The notes under the pieces are model-generated. The model did no database searches. It had not been told where the DNA came from and saw nothing but the letters and a program-made list of their open reading frames with translations. From Alteromonas abrolhosensis (GTDB taxonomy: Bacteria; Pseudomonadota; Gammaproteobacteria; Enterobacterales; Alteromonadaceae), in the NCBI RefSeq assembly GCF_001953635.1, contig NZ_MEJH01000011.1:62001-126000 (forward strand): DNA of 64,000 bases. Reading direction: 5' to 3'. Positions 53,132-62,019 of this stretch are shown here, piece by piece; position 1 is the stretch's first letter, and every line of letters starts with the position of its first letter. The translations under genes were made by a program, and so were the position numbers.

Positions 53132-53154
53132 CTTTCACTTACCCGAACAAAGTC

Positions 53155-53190
53155 AACACAGGGATAGGGCCTACGCAATATCCCTGTGTT
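53155..53190 (+). repeat. 12-bp hairpin between precursor and ATP-grasp genes
   Basis: AACACAGGGATA (53155-53166) pairs perfectly with TATCCCTGTGTT (53179-53190) around a 12-nt loop, 24 bp after the precursor stop. No T run follows, so it may be a partial terminator or an RNA-stability element giving more precursor than ligase. Confidence 0.75.
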
Positions 53191-53245
53191 GCTTCAAAAA
53201 CTATCAACTTCTATCAATACGCAAAAATGCTAGCAAGGAACGCAA

Positions 53246-54244
53246 ATGCACGTAGCTCTACTAGGCAGTGAACAAGACCCACAAATTCAACATATAGCCA
53301 TGGCACTTCGCCAAAGTAACACGCCCTTTTACTTCGCCAATACACAGCATTTTGGCTCTACCTGGACCATCAGCTATGACCCTGACTTTGATGACGGGCT
53401 AATTCATTTCAATTCGCCTTCACTTTGCGACCAATCTAGAGTTACGTTCTCGAATACTAAAGCTGCTTATTGGCACGAGTACTTGCCAGGATTGCCACCT
53501 AAGTCCCCAAGTGAAAACGCTAGAAATGATAGCAGCACAGACGCTCAAGCACAGCGTGATAAATCTGATGATAGAGACTCTAGTTTGTTAGAAAACGCGG
53601 GGTGGGTTGAGCAAGAGCGAGCAAGTACGCTACTTTGCTGGTTCAGCTATAGCGACATTAAATGGGTGAACTCTATCGACGCTGTTCGAAGCCACCAGTG
53701 TAAACCTTATCAATCGCGCATTGCTGGCAAATTAGGAGCACATATTCCCTACACCTTTGTAGGCAATGCATCCGAAGTTGCCTCTCAGTTTTGTAGCAAT
53801 ATGCGAGACGTTATTTACAAGCCCGTACGCGGCGGTCGTACCGCACAGTATGTGAATAAACAACCAAACATGCGCCCACTACTCAATACACTTTTAGGTG
53901 AACGCCCTGTTACCTTTCAAAAATATATTGCCGGCGTAAATGTACGAAGCTATGTGCTGGGCAATGACGTGCTCAGCGTACAAATTGACTCAAGTGAATT
54001 AGATTACAGGAATGACGACAATGCGAGCGTATCGGTGACCATAGTCCCTGGCGAAGTCAAGCAGTTAGCTATCAGAATTTGCCAAGCTTTAGGCATGCAT
54101 TGGTGCGCAATCGACTGGCGTAAAAGTGCGAAGGGAAAGTACTTTTTTCTAGAGGCAAACCCCAGCCCATATTTTTTGAAAATAGAAAACGATACTGGCC
54201 TGAATATCACGGAAAAGCTGGTAGCGCTGTTGGTGAAGACTTGA
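53246..54244 (+). CDS. ATP-grasp peptide-modifying ligase (MvdD/RimK-like)
   Basis: A 332-residue ATP-grasp enzyme. The N-terminal pre-ATP-grasp part (1-~150) contains a charged low-complexity insert (~95-120). The ATP-grasp fold has DVIYKPVRGGRTAQYV (nucleotide loop), FQKYIAGVNVRSYVLG, and the Mg-binding FFLEANPSPYFLKIENDTG, closely similar to graspetide maturases of the MvdC/MvdD type. These make ester or amide rings between Ser/Thr/Lys and Glu/Asp side chains. AAGGA lies 6 nt before the ATG. Beside a Cys-free double-glycine precursor and C39 exporter, macrocyclisation of the core is the best inferred role. Confidence 0.87.
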   Translation: MHVALLGSEQDPQIQHIAMALRQSNTPFYFANTQHFGSTWTISYDPDFDDGLIHFNSPSLCDQSRVTFSNTKAAYWHEYLPGLPPKSPSENARNDSSTDAQAQRDKSDDRDSSLLENAGWVEQERASTLLCWFSYSDIKWVNSIDAVRSHQCKPYQSRIAGKLGAHIPYTFVGNASEVASQFCSNMRDVIYKPVRGGRTAQYVNKQPNMRPLLNTLLGERPVTFQKYIAGVNVRSYVLGNDVLSVQIDSSELDYRNDDNASVSVTIVPGEVKQLAIRICQALGMHWCAIDWRKSAKGKYFFLEANPSPYFLKIENDTGLNITEKLVALLVKT

Positions 54245-54387
54245 CTGTTAGGTGAAATGAGCTTTTAGTAGATTAGACACTGATCTTAAGTTGGGTGCTA
54301 AAAATTCAACGAAGTTAGGCGATTGTCCACCTTATACTTTTACGACCTTTAGTCAATTTAACGCATTTTATAACCTTCTATCGTAAA

Positions 54388-54405
54388 GTAATGCATTTGC
54401 ATTAC
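54388..54405 (+). promoter_or_regulatory. Palindromic operator of the prlF-yhaV operon
   Basis: GTAATGCA-TT-TGCATTAC is a perfect 8+8 palindrome that covers the -35 region of the promoter at 54397-54425. The position suits autorepression by the PrlF antitoxin or the complex; binding is inferred. Confidence 0.65.
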
Positions 54406-54425
54406 CTGTTTTACCGTACTAAAAT
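54397..54425 (+). promoter_or_regulatory. Sigma-70-like promoter of prlF-yhaV
   Basis: TTGCAT (-35, 3 of 6), 17 bp, TAAAAT (-10, 5 of 6), 35 bp before the antitoxin ATG. The weak -35 is overlapped by the palindrome. Confidence 0.45.
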
Positions 54426-54460
54426 CAAGGCTTGCAAACCCGCAAAACATAGAGGTCGTT

Positions 54461-54790
54461 ATGCCACGCGTTGCTTTAGAAACTGAATCAACACTTACAG
54501 AACGTTTTCAAACCACAGTGCCAAGTTCTGTCCGTAAGGCATTACGTTTAGGTAAAAAAGACAAAATTAAATATGCCATTCAATCTGACGGTAGCGTTGT
54601 TATATCCAGATTAGAAGCGCAAGAGAGCGATCCTATTATTGGCGAATTTCTATCATTTATTGCACATGACATTCAGGCCCATCCAGAAAACATTGAGCCC
54701 TTATCAGAAAGTATGCGTGTAAGCGTTAACGCACTGGTAGATGGTGTCGAAATTGATCTCGATGCTCCTTTGCTGGATGAGGACGAATAA
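54461..54790 (+). CDS. prlF: PrlF-type antitoxin
   Basis: A 109-residue antitoxin of the PrlF/SohA family. The N-terminal AbrB-like swapped-hairpin DNA-binding domain is ESTLTERFQTTVPSSVRKALRLGKKDKIKYAI; the acidic C-terminal tail (VDGVEIDLDAPLLDEDE) should bind the toxin. It is followed 2 bp later by the YhaV toxin. The palindrome and promoter upstream suggest autoregulation. It lies directly after the peptide cluster, so this part of the chromosome may be an accessory insertion. Confidence 0.9.
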   Translation: MPRVALETESTLTERFQTTVPSSVRKALRLGKKDKIKYAIQSDGSVVISRLEAQESDPIIGEFLSFIAHDIQAHPENIEPLSESMRVSVNALVDGVEIDLDAPLLDEDE

Positions 54791-54792
54791 GT

Positions 54793-55266
54793 TTGCAGAA
54801 AACGATACCAGCTGTTGTAAACGGATGGACACTTTACGCTCACCCATTATTTATAGAGCAATATCTCAATCTCAAATCGCAGGTTGAAGCTTTACGGGAA
54901 AAAGATCCAGAGAATTACACTAAGAAAAATGCAGCTAAGCGTTTAGCTGCTATTCAAAGACTCACCTTTGAACTAATTCCGCATGATCCTACTCACGCTG
55001 ACTTTCGTCAAGGAAACACGTTAGGTGAAGACAATAAGCATTGGTTCCGTGCAAAGTTTTTCCAGCAGTATCGCCTTTTTTTCCGCTACCATCTTGAGTC
55101 TAAGGTTATCGTATATGCATGGGTAAATGATGAGAAAAACAAACGTGCATATGGAAGTAAGACGGACGCTTACAGAATTTTTGAGAAAATGGTGAAATCT
55201 GGTCATCCACCAAAAGAATGGGACGATCTTTTGAAAGCAGCCCAAAATAAATTACTCCCTCTGTAA
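54793..55266 (+). CDS. yhaV: YhaV-type ribonuclease toxin
   Basis: A 157-residue toxin of the YhaV family (RelE-like fold), a ribosome-dependent or free endoribonuclease in E. coli. Seen are VNGWTLYAHPLF, REKDPENYTKKNAAKRLAAI, FRQGNTLGEDNKHWFRAKFFQQYRLFFRYH, the WVNDEKNKRAYGSKTDAYRIF segment and HPPKEW. The start is TTG at 54793, with GAGGA about 10 nt upstream; low-efficiency starts are usual for toxins. Full length, so the pair is probably active. Confidence 0.9.
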   Translation: MQKTIPAVVNGWTLYAHPLFIEQYLNLKSQVEALREKDPENYTKKNAAKRLAAIQRLTFELIPHDPTHADFRQGNTLGEDNKHWFRAKFFQQYRLFFRYHLESKVIVYAWVNDEKNKRAYGSKTDAYRIFEKMVKSGHPPKEWDDLLKAAQNKLLPL

Positions 55267-55368
55267 GCCGTCTGCTTTTTCTTTTAAAGAGTAATCCGGT
55301 GTGTATTTTAAGGTTAGTCAGATATTGGCGTGAAACCGTAGCTATTGAAAAAGTTGATAAAATATCCC

Positions 55369-55392
55369 CGTTAGTTGGCATGCCAACTAACG
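55369..55392. terminator. 24-bp perfect palindrome after hslU
   Basis: A perfect palindrome with arms CGTTAGTTGGCA and TGCCAACTAACG lies 24 bp after the hslU stop. On the minus strand it is followed by GGGGATATTTT, so it probably ends the hslVU transcript. It also separates this from the converging yhaV gene. Confidence 0.65.
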
Positions 55393-55416
55393 AGGAAACT
55401 TCTACTTAGCGCTAAA

Positions 55417-56745
55417 TTACAAGATAAAACGCGACAGATCTTCGTTATCTACCAAGGTTTCTAGGTGGCTGTTAACGTAATCTGCATCAATCACGAACGA
55501 CTCCCCGCTTTTCTCGGAGGCGTCGAACGAGATGTCTTCCATAAGACGCTCAAGCACGGTGTGCAGACGGCGGGCACCAATGTTTTCAGTACGCTCATTC
55601 ACCTGCCATGCCGCTTCAGCAATGCGCTGAATACCAGAATCATCGAACGTAATATCCACGCCTTCTGTCTTCATTAGTGCGATGTACTGGTGCGTTAACG
55701 ACGCATTTGGCTCGGTAAGAATACGTTTAAAGTCACCTACTTTAAGGGCAGATAGCTCAACGCGAATTGGAAGACGACCCTGAAGTTCAGGAATAAGATC
55801 CGACGGCTTGCTCATTTGGAATGCGCCCGAGGCGATAAACAAGATATGGTCGGTTTTAACCATACCGTGTTTTGTCGATACCGTTGAACCTTCCACCAGT
55901 GGAAGCAGGTCACGTTGAACACCTTCGCGAGATACATCTGCCGACGAGTTGCCTTCTCGCTTACAAATTTTGTCAATTTCGTCGATAAACACAATACCGT
56001 GCTGTTCTACCGACTCAATGGCTTTCTCCTTCAAATCTTCTTGATTCACAAGGCGTGCCGCCTCTTCTTCAATAAGTAGTTTGAACGCCTCTTTAATTTT
56101 CAGCTTCTTCTTTTTCTTCTGCGAACCCGACAAGTTCTGGAACATGCCTTGAAGTTGGTTGGTCATTTCTTCCATACCTGGAGGCGCCATAATTTCTACG
56201 CCCACCTGCGGAAGTGCTACATCAATTTCAATCTCTTTGTCGTCGAGGTCGCCTTGACGAAGCTTTTTGCGAAATGCTTGGCGCGTGCCGCGATCTTCAA
56301 CGTTTTCTTTATTGCCCCACGCATCTTCTGGTGGAGGAAGTAAAACGTCTAAGATGCGCTCTTCCGCTGCTTCTTCTGCGCGGAATTTCACTTTTTTCAT
56401 TTCGTTTTCTTTCGTCATCTTCACTGCAATATCAGCAAGATCACGAATGATAGTTTCAACTTCTTTACCTACATAGCCCACTTCGGTGAACTTAGTCGCT
56501 TCAACTTTAATGAACGGCGCGTTAGCAAGTTTTGCTAAACGGCGAGCAATTTCAGTTTTACCCACACCCGTAGGACCAATCATCAAAATATTTTTTGGCG
56601 TAACTTCTTGGCGCAGCTCAGGCTCAAGCTGCATACGACGCCAGCGATTTCGAAGTGCAATAGATACAGCGCGCTTGGCATCTTGTTGACCGATAATATG
56701 ACGGTCTAACTCGTGAACAATTTCTCTTGGTGTCATTTCAGACAT
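55417..56745 (-). CDS. hslU: HslU, ATPase subunit of the HslUV protease
   Basis: A 442-residue AAA+ unfoldase that feeds substrates to HslV. It has the N-terminal [16 protein letters not shown], Walker [17 protein letters not shown] (~residue 57), an I domain (~110-240), Walker [11 protein letters not shown] (~250), sensor and arginine-finger region GRLPIRVEL and a C terminus DLSRFIL that docks into HslV. Length matches E. coli HslU (443). It lies 82 bp after hslV in one operon. Confidence 0.97.
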   Translation of the reverse strand: MSEMTPREIVHELDRHIIGQQDAKRAVSIALRNRWRRMQLEPELRQEVTPKNILMIGPTGVGKTEIARRLAKLANAPFIKVEATKFTEVGYVGKEVETIIRDLADIAVKMTKENEMKKVKFRAEEAAEERILDVLLPPPEDAWGNKENVEDRGTRQAFRKKLRQGDLDDKEIEIDVALPQVGVEIMAPPGMEEMTNQLQGMFQNLSGSQKKKKKLKIKEAFKLLIEEEAARLVNQEDLKEKAIESVEQHGIVFIDEIDKICKREGNSSADVSREGVQRDLLPLVEGSTVSTKHGMVKTDHILFIASGAFQMSKPSDLIPELQGRLPIRVELSALKVGDFKRILTEPNASLTHQYIALMKTEGVDITFDDSGIQRIAEAAWQVNERTENIGARRLHTVLERLMEDISFDASEKSGESFVIDADYVNSHLETLVDNEDLSRFIL

Positions 56746-56827
56746 GAATAAACCCTTTTCTAACAGGACTTGCTGTACTCGAATTCAGATGAGCAACAGC
56801 AAGCCGATAACAGCATTCAGCTATTAC

Positions 56828-57352
56828 TTAGTAATCTAGTACATCAACCGTTTGGCTATGGTTAGTGAATACGCAAATATCACCCGCTATGGTCAACGCT
56901 TTTTCAGCAATTTCTTTTGCGCTTAGCTCTGTATTTTCAAGTAGTGCCGTAGCTGCAGCTTGTGCGTAGTTACCACCAGAACCAATCGCGATAAGATCTT
57001 GTTCTGGCTGCACCACATCACCGTTACCGGTAATAATAAACGATGCGGTTTCGTCGGCTACGGCAAGCAATGCCTCTAGTTTGCGAAGCGCCCTGTCAGT
57101 TCGCCAGTCTTTAGCAAGCTCTACCGCCGCTTTGGTCAAATGGCCTTGGTGGGCTTCAAGCTTTGCTTCAAAGCGCTCAAATAGCGTAAACGCGTCGGCC
57201 GTGCCACCAGCAAAGCCCGCTAAAATTTTATCGTGGTATAAACGGCGCACTTTGCGCGCATTACCTTTCATTACGGTATTGCCCAGTGATACCTGTCCGT
57301 CACCGGCCATTACCACTTGATTCCCACGTCGTACAGATACAATCGTTGTCAC
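56828..57352 (-). CDS. hslV: HslV, peptidase subunit of the HslUV protease
   Basis: A 174-residue proteasome-beta-like threonine peptidase. The chosen GTG start (57352) gives TTIVSVRRG right after Met, so the nucleophile Thr becomes N-terminal after Met removal, as in E. coli HslV. GGGGAA precedes the GTG. A longer ATG frame reaching 57427 would add 25 residues that block the nucleophile. [24 protein letters not shown] and [15 protein letters not shown] are conserved. It leads the hslVU operon. Confidence 0.96.
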   Translation of the reverse strand: MTTIVSVRRGNQVVMAGDGQVSLGNTVMKGNARKVRRLYHDKILAGFAGGTADAFTLFERFEAKLEAHQGHLTKAAVELAKDWRTDRALRKLEALLAVADETASFIITGNGDVVQPEQDLIAIGSGGNYAQAAATALLENTELSAKEIAEKALTIAGDICVFTNHSQTVDVLDY

Positions 57353-57604
57353 GTTAATTCCCCGTTTAGCTGGGCGCTGCTGCGTTTTTAGCTTAGCAAA
57401 GGCAGCAGCGTTCAAATTCAATAACAAATAAGTGGGGGAAGGCTTTTTAATTTCAAGGGTAAGACAAAAGAATGTGCGCTCAGAGCTGCCTACTATATGG
57501 GCTTAGCGCATACGGTGCTTATTGAATACGCCATTTATCGGGTGCATACTCTCGCCAATGAAGCCCATGGTTATTTGATGGCATGCTTATTTAATGGATT
57601 ATCA

Positions 57605-58091
57605 ATGAAGTATCGAAGAAGTCTTTCCTTTGCCTTACTTACCCTATTTTGTGGCGTACTAACCTTATTCGTTTTGCTGGACCGTTTGCCAATCATAGTC
57701 CCCGTGGGTTATGGCGCACTAAGCCTCTTTGCCGTGCTTTTCTACGGTATTGATAAATCGTCCGCAAAAAAAGACAAGTGGCGAGTTTCAGAAGCAAAAC
57801 TTCATATATTAAGCCTATTGGGAGGTTGGCCTGGCGCATTGCTTGCCCAGCAGATGTCAATACCAATCCGCATAGATAATTGCCCACTCAGAAGGCGCTG
57901 GCAAGTTTCCTAGCAAAGCGTGGGAATGCAGGAATGGCTGTTCCCTTTCAAATTCCCAGAATGAAGCTAGGAAGCCGGCATTTATGAAGGTTTATTGGGT
58001 AACGGTTTTAGTTAACCTTTTTTTGCTTGGGCTAATTGCACTTGAAGCAAGCGTACCTAGATTAGTAGCGAGCTCATTCTTTGCTGCCTGA
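57605..58091 (+). pseudogene. DUF1294 membrane-protein gene interrupted by a ~115-bp insertion
   Basis: The first part (ATG 57605 to about 57853) reads as a DUF1294 protein (LSLFAVLFYGIDKSSAKKDKWRV, then ILSLLGGWPGALLAQQ). There the reading stops matching the family and runs to a stop at 57913. In another frame from about 57969 the usual C-terminal part returns (RKPAFMKVYWVTVLVNLFLL) and ends at 58091. The family normally continues QQ-RHKSRK-F, so about 115 bp have been inserted or a rearrangement has occurred. An in-frame upstream start at 57497 is less likely. Confidence 0.62.
57854..57968. mobile_element. Candidate small non-coding insertion inside the DUF1294 gene
   Basis: The segment between the two coding halves has no ORF. 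It contains nested short inverted repeats (GGGAAT...ATTCCC, and GGAAT...GTTCC) in 57922-57957. It may be a MITE-like or REP-like element; boundaries are estimated from where family similarity is lost and regained. No other copy was noticed in the window. Confidence 0.4.
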
Positions 58092-58195
58092 TAGCGTTCT
58101 GGGAAGGCCTGCTTGTCGATATTTTCCAGAACGTCCTCAAGCTCTTCTATGCTATAAGCGGCGTAATTTGGTTGTTCGGTGATGGCAATACTCAT
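57992..58195 (-). CDS. 67-residue protein of unknown function
   Basis: A small soluble protein (YSIEELEDVLENIDKQAFPE, then RYQAAKNELA), helical and acidic in its first half with a basic tail. AAGGAA lies 6 nt before the ATG, which supports a real gene. It overlaps, on the opposite strand, the 3' remnant of the DUF1294 gene. It reads in the same direction as ftsN and hslV and could be in that transcript. Its family was not recognised. Confidence 0.65.
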   Translation of the reverse strand: MSIAITEQPNYAAYSIEELEDVLENIDKQAFPERYQAAKNELATNLGTLASSAISPSKKRLTKTVTQ

Positions 58196-58280
58196 TGATA
58201 CTTCCTTGTAAACGCATCCTTTCTCTACGCGCTATTTCAGCGCCGTATGCACCGCATTAAGTGTTACCTACAAAAAACTG

Positions 58281-58859
58281 CTACAAATTCCAGTACCAAA
58301 TTTGGCATGTCGCAATGTTCACTTTACGCAGACTGTGCTTGGCTTTTTCAGCATCACGCTTGGACTCGTAAGGGCCCAGTATAACGCGGAACCAATCGCC
58401 GTTACTGCCAGTGCTGTGTCTGATAAGCGCCTCTAAGCCTTGGAATGCTATTTTGGCTTTCATCTCTTCAGCCTGGGCGCGGGTTCTAAACGAAGCGCAC
58501 TGCATTAAATAGCGTTTGTCAGATTTTTCTTGCTCTTTGACCTCAACTTCTACTTCGTATCCTGGAAGGGTCTTAATGTACTCCCATTCTTCTTCAGGAA
58601 GCTCAGGTAACGTCTCTTCTGTAGGAGCCACAGGTCGTGAAGCTTGTGTATCTACGTCGTCTTCTACGTTATCTTTTATTGACCACAAAAATGCGCCAAA
58701 GCCAATCACCAGTGCAAATACGCCGACAAGGCGAACAATAGGAAGTTTTCCAGACACTGGGGCATTAGATTGCGCGTTTCTGGCCGGCTTTCTACCGTTA
58801 CCAGCCGGCTTCTTTTTTTGAGGAGAGCGTCCACGGGAGACATAATCGCGTTGAGCCAT
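58281..58859 (-). CDS. ftsN: FtsN-type cell-division protein with SPOR domain
   Basis: A 192-residue bitopic membrane protein. It starts MAQRDYVSRGRSPQKKK, like E. coli FtsN (MAQRDYVRR). One membrane helix lies near residues 40-58 (IVRLVGVFALVIGFGAFLW), followed by an acidic linker and a SPOR domain (~112-190; YLMQCASFRTRAQAEEMKAKI, GDWFRVILGPYESKRDAEKAK) that binds septal denuded glycan. It activates septal peptidoglycan synthesis. ATG at 58859 is preferred to TTG at 58868 by family match. Shorter than E. coli FtsN (319) but typical for this group. Conserved neighbours are priA and hslVU. Confidence 0.9.
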   Translation of the reverse strand: MAQRDYVSRGRSPQKKKPAGNGRKPARNAQSNAPVSGKLPIVRLVGVFALVIGFGAFLWSIKDNVEDDVDTQASRPVAPTEETLPELPEEEWEYIKTLPGYEVEVEVKEQEKSDKRYLMQCASFRTRAQAEEMKAKIAFQGLEALIRHSTGSNGDWFRVILGPYESKRDAEKAKHSLRKVNIATCQIWYWNL

Positions 58860-58991
58860 AGTCGGCAATATTCCTACTTGTTATCGTTGTTTGTATGCGT
58901 AAGAAAACGTCATATACCAAATCTATATGAAGGAGCAGCTTTCCTGCACCTTCAATCCTGCGGAAATTTTAACGTATTGCCACCCAACAAG

Positions 58992-61181
58992 CTAACTGAA
59001 ATCGGTAGGATCAATATCTATCGACCACCTTACTTTCATCGCCTGTGGCAACGCCTGTAAAAATGGCAGTGCCAAGCGCAGCGCATTGTGAAGCGGCGCA
59101 CGCTTTTCATGACTGCAAACCAGCATAAATCGAAACCTGCCTTGCCGCTTTTCAATCAAACAAGGAAACGGGCCATTTAACTCAATGGCATGCTGCTGGT
59201 GAAATACTTGCTTACTGTCTTGTAAAAAGCGATAGGCCAAGCTGCTGTCGGTCGCCTCAGCGCGGATCACAAATTGACTAATAAAAGGCGGAAGCCCTGC
59301 CGCTTTACGCTCCATTAAAGCGTGTCTGGCGAAATGCCCATAGCCGTTATGTACTAAATCTTGCAGCAAAGGATGGTGGGGATTGTGAGTTTGCAACCAC
59401 ATTTCCCCTGGTTTACTGGCGCGCCCTGCTCTTCCTGCAAGCTGAGTAACAAGCTGAGCAAGCTTTTCTGGTGCTCTAAAATCGGCACTAAAAAGTGCAC
59501 CATCACAATCTAGCACCGCCACTAAGGTTACATGCGGGAAATGGTGACCTTTTGACAGTATCTGAGTACCTACTAGCAGCTGGTACTCTTGGCGGTTTAT
59601 TGCATCCAGTGTTTGGTGCAGTTTGTCTTTGCCCCTCACGGTATCACTGTCTATTCGTACCTGCTTAACACCGGGAAATAAGCTTGCAAGCCCTTGCTCG
59701 ACTTGCTCGGTCCCTGTGCCCGCTGTAACTAACTCATTGTGATGGCACGCTTCGCAGTTAGATGGCATTGAGCGCATGCCGCCGCATTGATGACACTGTA
59801 AACGGTTCTGCGCTTTATGCACAGTATAAGGACGGTCACAGCGCTTACACATGACGGTTTCGCCGCAGTGATGGCAAAGCAGCGCTGGCGCATAGCCTCT
59901 GCGATTCACAAACACCAATACCTGATTACCCGCGCTAATATGCTGGCGCATTATCGTTAACAGGCCTTGCGAAATACCATAGTGAATAGGTTGATCGCGC
60001 GCGTCTAGCACATGCTGATGCGTGCTTTTTGCACCTCCTGCTCGCTTAGTTAACTGCAAATGGGCATAGCGACCGCTTAGCGCATTATTAAGTGTTTCAA
60101 GTGCGGGCGTGGCGCTACCTAATAAAAGAGGAATATTGTGCTGCTTGGCACGCATGGCCGCCAGATCACGAGCATGATAGCGAAGTCCATCTTGCTGTTT
60201 AAAAGACTCGTCGTGCTCTTCATCCACAATCAGCATGCCGGGGTTGTGCAGCGGGGTGAAAATAGCCGAGCGGGTACCAATGATAATACCGAGTTCACCA
60301 GCTCTTGCTCGCTGCCACACCTGTAGCCGTTCTTTATCAGAAAGCTGAGAGTGTAAAACGCCCACTGCAATACCAAAGCGCTTTTCAAAGCGTGACACCG
60401 TTTGCGGCGTAAGCCCAATTTCTGGCACAAGTATAAGCACTTGCTTCCCTTCACGCAGCAAGGGTTCGATAGCTTGAAGATACACTTCCGTTTTACCGCT
60501 ACCGGTAACCCCTTCAAGCAAACTTACAGCGAAATTGCCCTGCTGACGATTAAGTGCGGCAATGGCAACCGATTGCTCAGTATCTGGAATTGGCTTTTCA
60601 GACACCGATAACGAGGCAAGCCAACTGCCTGACTTAAATTCAGGCGCGACTTCTTCAATGCTTATCAATGACTTTTCGACAAGTGCTTTGACCGCAGGTG
60701 CGCCATACTGCTTGCGCGCTTGGGATGCTAATAAGGCACCACTGGCCAGTGCAGTAAAACACGCTTGCTGTTTAGGCGCCCGCGATAACGTGTCTGCAGT
60801 CGTTTGTTTGCCTTCTTCGGAAAGCATTAGCATGTCTTGGGGTGTTGGCGCTGCTGACTCGCCTTTGCGCAATAAAACAGGCAGCATGGCGTGCAGTACC
60901 TCACCTGGCGCATGATGATAATACTGCCACAACCACTGAGCCATTTTCAGCAATACATTGTCAATAATTGGGGTATCGTCTAGAACTGACTCAATGGCTT
61001 TTAGCTTGTTGGCATTGTCAATTTCGCTTTCAGCTTTATGTAGTGTTTCAACGACAACGCCCACGAGTTTGCGCGGGCCAAAAGGCACAACCACTCTAAC
61101 ACCCGCACTAAGTGCGTTATCGTGGGTATATGTGAAAAGTTGGCGCAGTGGCACTGGCACGGCAACTTGGATAAAGGCCAT
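58992..61181 (-). CDS. priA: PriA, primosomal replication-restart helicase
   Basis: A 729-residue 3'-to-5' DNA helicase that restarts stalled forks by loading DnaB with PriB/DnaT. It has the N-terminal fork-binding domain (FIQVAVPVPLRQLFTY), Walker A EGVTGSGKTEVYL (~residue 225), the DEEH box (IVDEEHDESFKQQDG), a zinc-binding set of Cys residues (~435-480: CHHCGETVMCKRC, CHQCGG, CEACHH) and motifs V/VI (GTQILSKGHHFPHV, QLAGRAGR). ATG at 61181 follows AGGAC. It is divergent from rpmE, as in enterobacteria. Confidence 0.96.
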   Translation of the reverse strand: MAFIQVAVPVPLRQLFTYTHDNALSAGVRVVVPFGPRKLVGVVVETLHKAESEIDNANKLKAIESVLDDTPIIDNVLLKMAQWLWQYYHHAPGEVLHAMLPVLLRKGESAAPTPQDMLMLSEEGKQTTADTLSRAPKQQACFTALASGALLASQARKQYGAPAVKALVEKSLISIEEVAPEFKSGSWLASLSVSEKPIPDTEQSVAIAALNRQQGNFAVSLLEGVTGSGKTEVYLQAIEPLLREGKQVLILVPEIGLTPQTVSRFEKRFGIAVGVLHSQLSDKERLQVWQRARAGELGIIIGTRSAIFTPLHNPGMLIVDEEHDESFKQQDGLRYHARDLAAMRAKQHNIPLLLGSATPALETLNNALSGRYAHLQLTKRAGGAKSTHQHVLDARDQPIHYGISQGLLTIMRQHISAGNQVLVFVNRRGYAPALLCHHCGETVMCKRCDRPYTVHKAQNRLQCHQCGGMRSMPSNCEACHHNELVTAGTGTEQVEQGLASLFPGVKQVRIDSDTVRGKDKLHQTLDAINRQEYQLLVGTQILSKGHHFPHVTLVAVLDCDGALFSADFRAPEKLAQLVTQLAGRAGRASKPGEMWLQTHNPHHPLLQDLVHNGYGHFARHALMERKAAGLPPFISQFVIRAEATDSSLAYRFLQDSKQVFHQQHAIELNGPFPCLIEKRQGRFRFMLVCSHEKRAPLHNALRLALPFLQALPQAMKVRWSIDIDPTDFS

Positions 61182-61593
61182 TGCGAACGTCCTACCTTGT
61201 TTGATGACTTTTACCGCGCACAATGCGCGTACTAAACGTCATATATTGAAACTACTCATATCGAGACTATTCTTTTAGCCACACGTTACAGCAATTTTTG
61301 CAGTTAACAGTACATTTTACTATTAGCGAGTATTGGCCGAGCCTTGAAAGCCAAATATTTAAACATACTTTGCTGTTAAGCATAAAAGGAATGTTTTTTG
61401 TTTAGCTGTCGTGCCTAACAGTTATACAAAAACCATACAAAAACCGCTTGATCAAGCCCCTGCCATCCTTTATTATGCGCCGCTCTTTTTGCGATAGGCT
61501 GTTCTTTGAACGACTTATCATTTGAATTAAGTAACGTATGGTGTGCGACTTCGGGTTGTATAGCGATACGGCCTTATTATGTGAGGTAATCCC
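61182..61593. other. Divergent region priA / rpmE
   Basis: About 412 bp with the two promoters. A -35-like TTGAAC (~61505) was noted, but no matching -10 at standard spacing. No ORF was accepted. Confidence 0.4.
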
Positions 61594-61806
61594 ATGAAAC
61601 AAGATATCCACCCTAAATACGAAGCAATCACAGCAACTTGCTCATGTGGTAACGTAATGAACATTCGTTCTACTCTTGGTAAAGACATCAACCTAGACGT
61701 ATGTTCTTCATGTCACCCATTCTACACTGGTAAGCAACGTAACGTTGACACTGGTGGTCGTGTTGATCGCTTCAAGAAGCGTTTCGGTGCATTGGGCAAA
61801 AAGTAA
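61594..61806 (+). CDS. rpmE: 50S ribosomal protein L31 (zinc form)
   Basis: A 70-residue ribosomal protein. It keeps the zinc-binding Cys residues CSCG near residue 16 and CSSCHPFY near residue 37, so it is the zinc-containing type rather than the Zur-controlled paralogue. The C terminus [13 protein letters not shown] is typical. It has its own terminator. No Zur box was sought beyond the immediate upstream region. Confidence 0.97.
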   Translation: MKQDIHPKYEAITATCSCGNVMNIRSTLGKDINLDVCSSCHPFYTGKQRNVDTGGRVDRFKKRFGALGKK

Positions 61807-61823
61807 GCCTGATATCGAGTTCG

Positions 61824-61850
61824 AAAAAAGCGCCTTTATGGCGCTTTTTT
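61824..61850 (+). terminator. Intrinsic terminator of rpmE
   Basis: AAAAAAGCGCC / GGCGCTTTTTT with a 5-nt loop and a T run, about 17 bp after the stop. Confidence 0.93.
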
Positions 61851-62019
61851 ATTGCCCTAAATCTGCGCTTTGCGGTAGACAGCTGCACTAGATAATGCTT
61901 CTCCTACCTCATTACTGTCACTCTAATAACAAAACCTTAAAGTGGTGTCGCTAATCCTCTAAGACTCTAAAAAAACATGACCGAATCACAGCAATTGTGA
62001 GGCTATCGCACACATATGA

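Noticed and set aside
57353-57427. 25-codon extension of hslV
   Set aside because: It would bury the catalytic Thr; GTG 57352 with GGGGAA fits the family.
57497-57604. Longer start for the DUF1294 gene
   Set aside because: The added residues do not match the family and no ribosome site precedes them.
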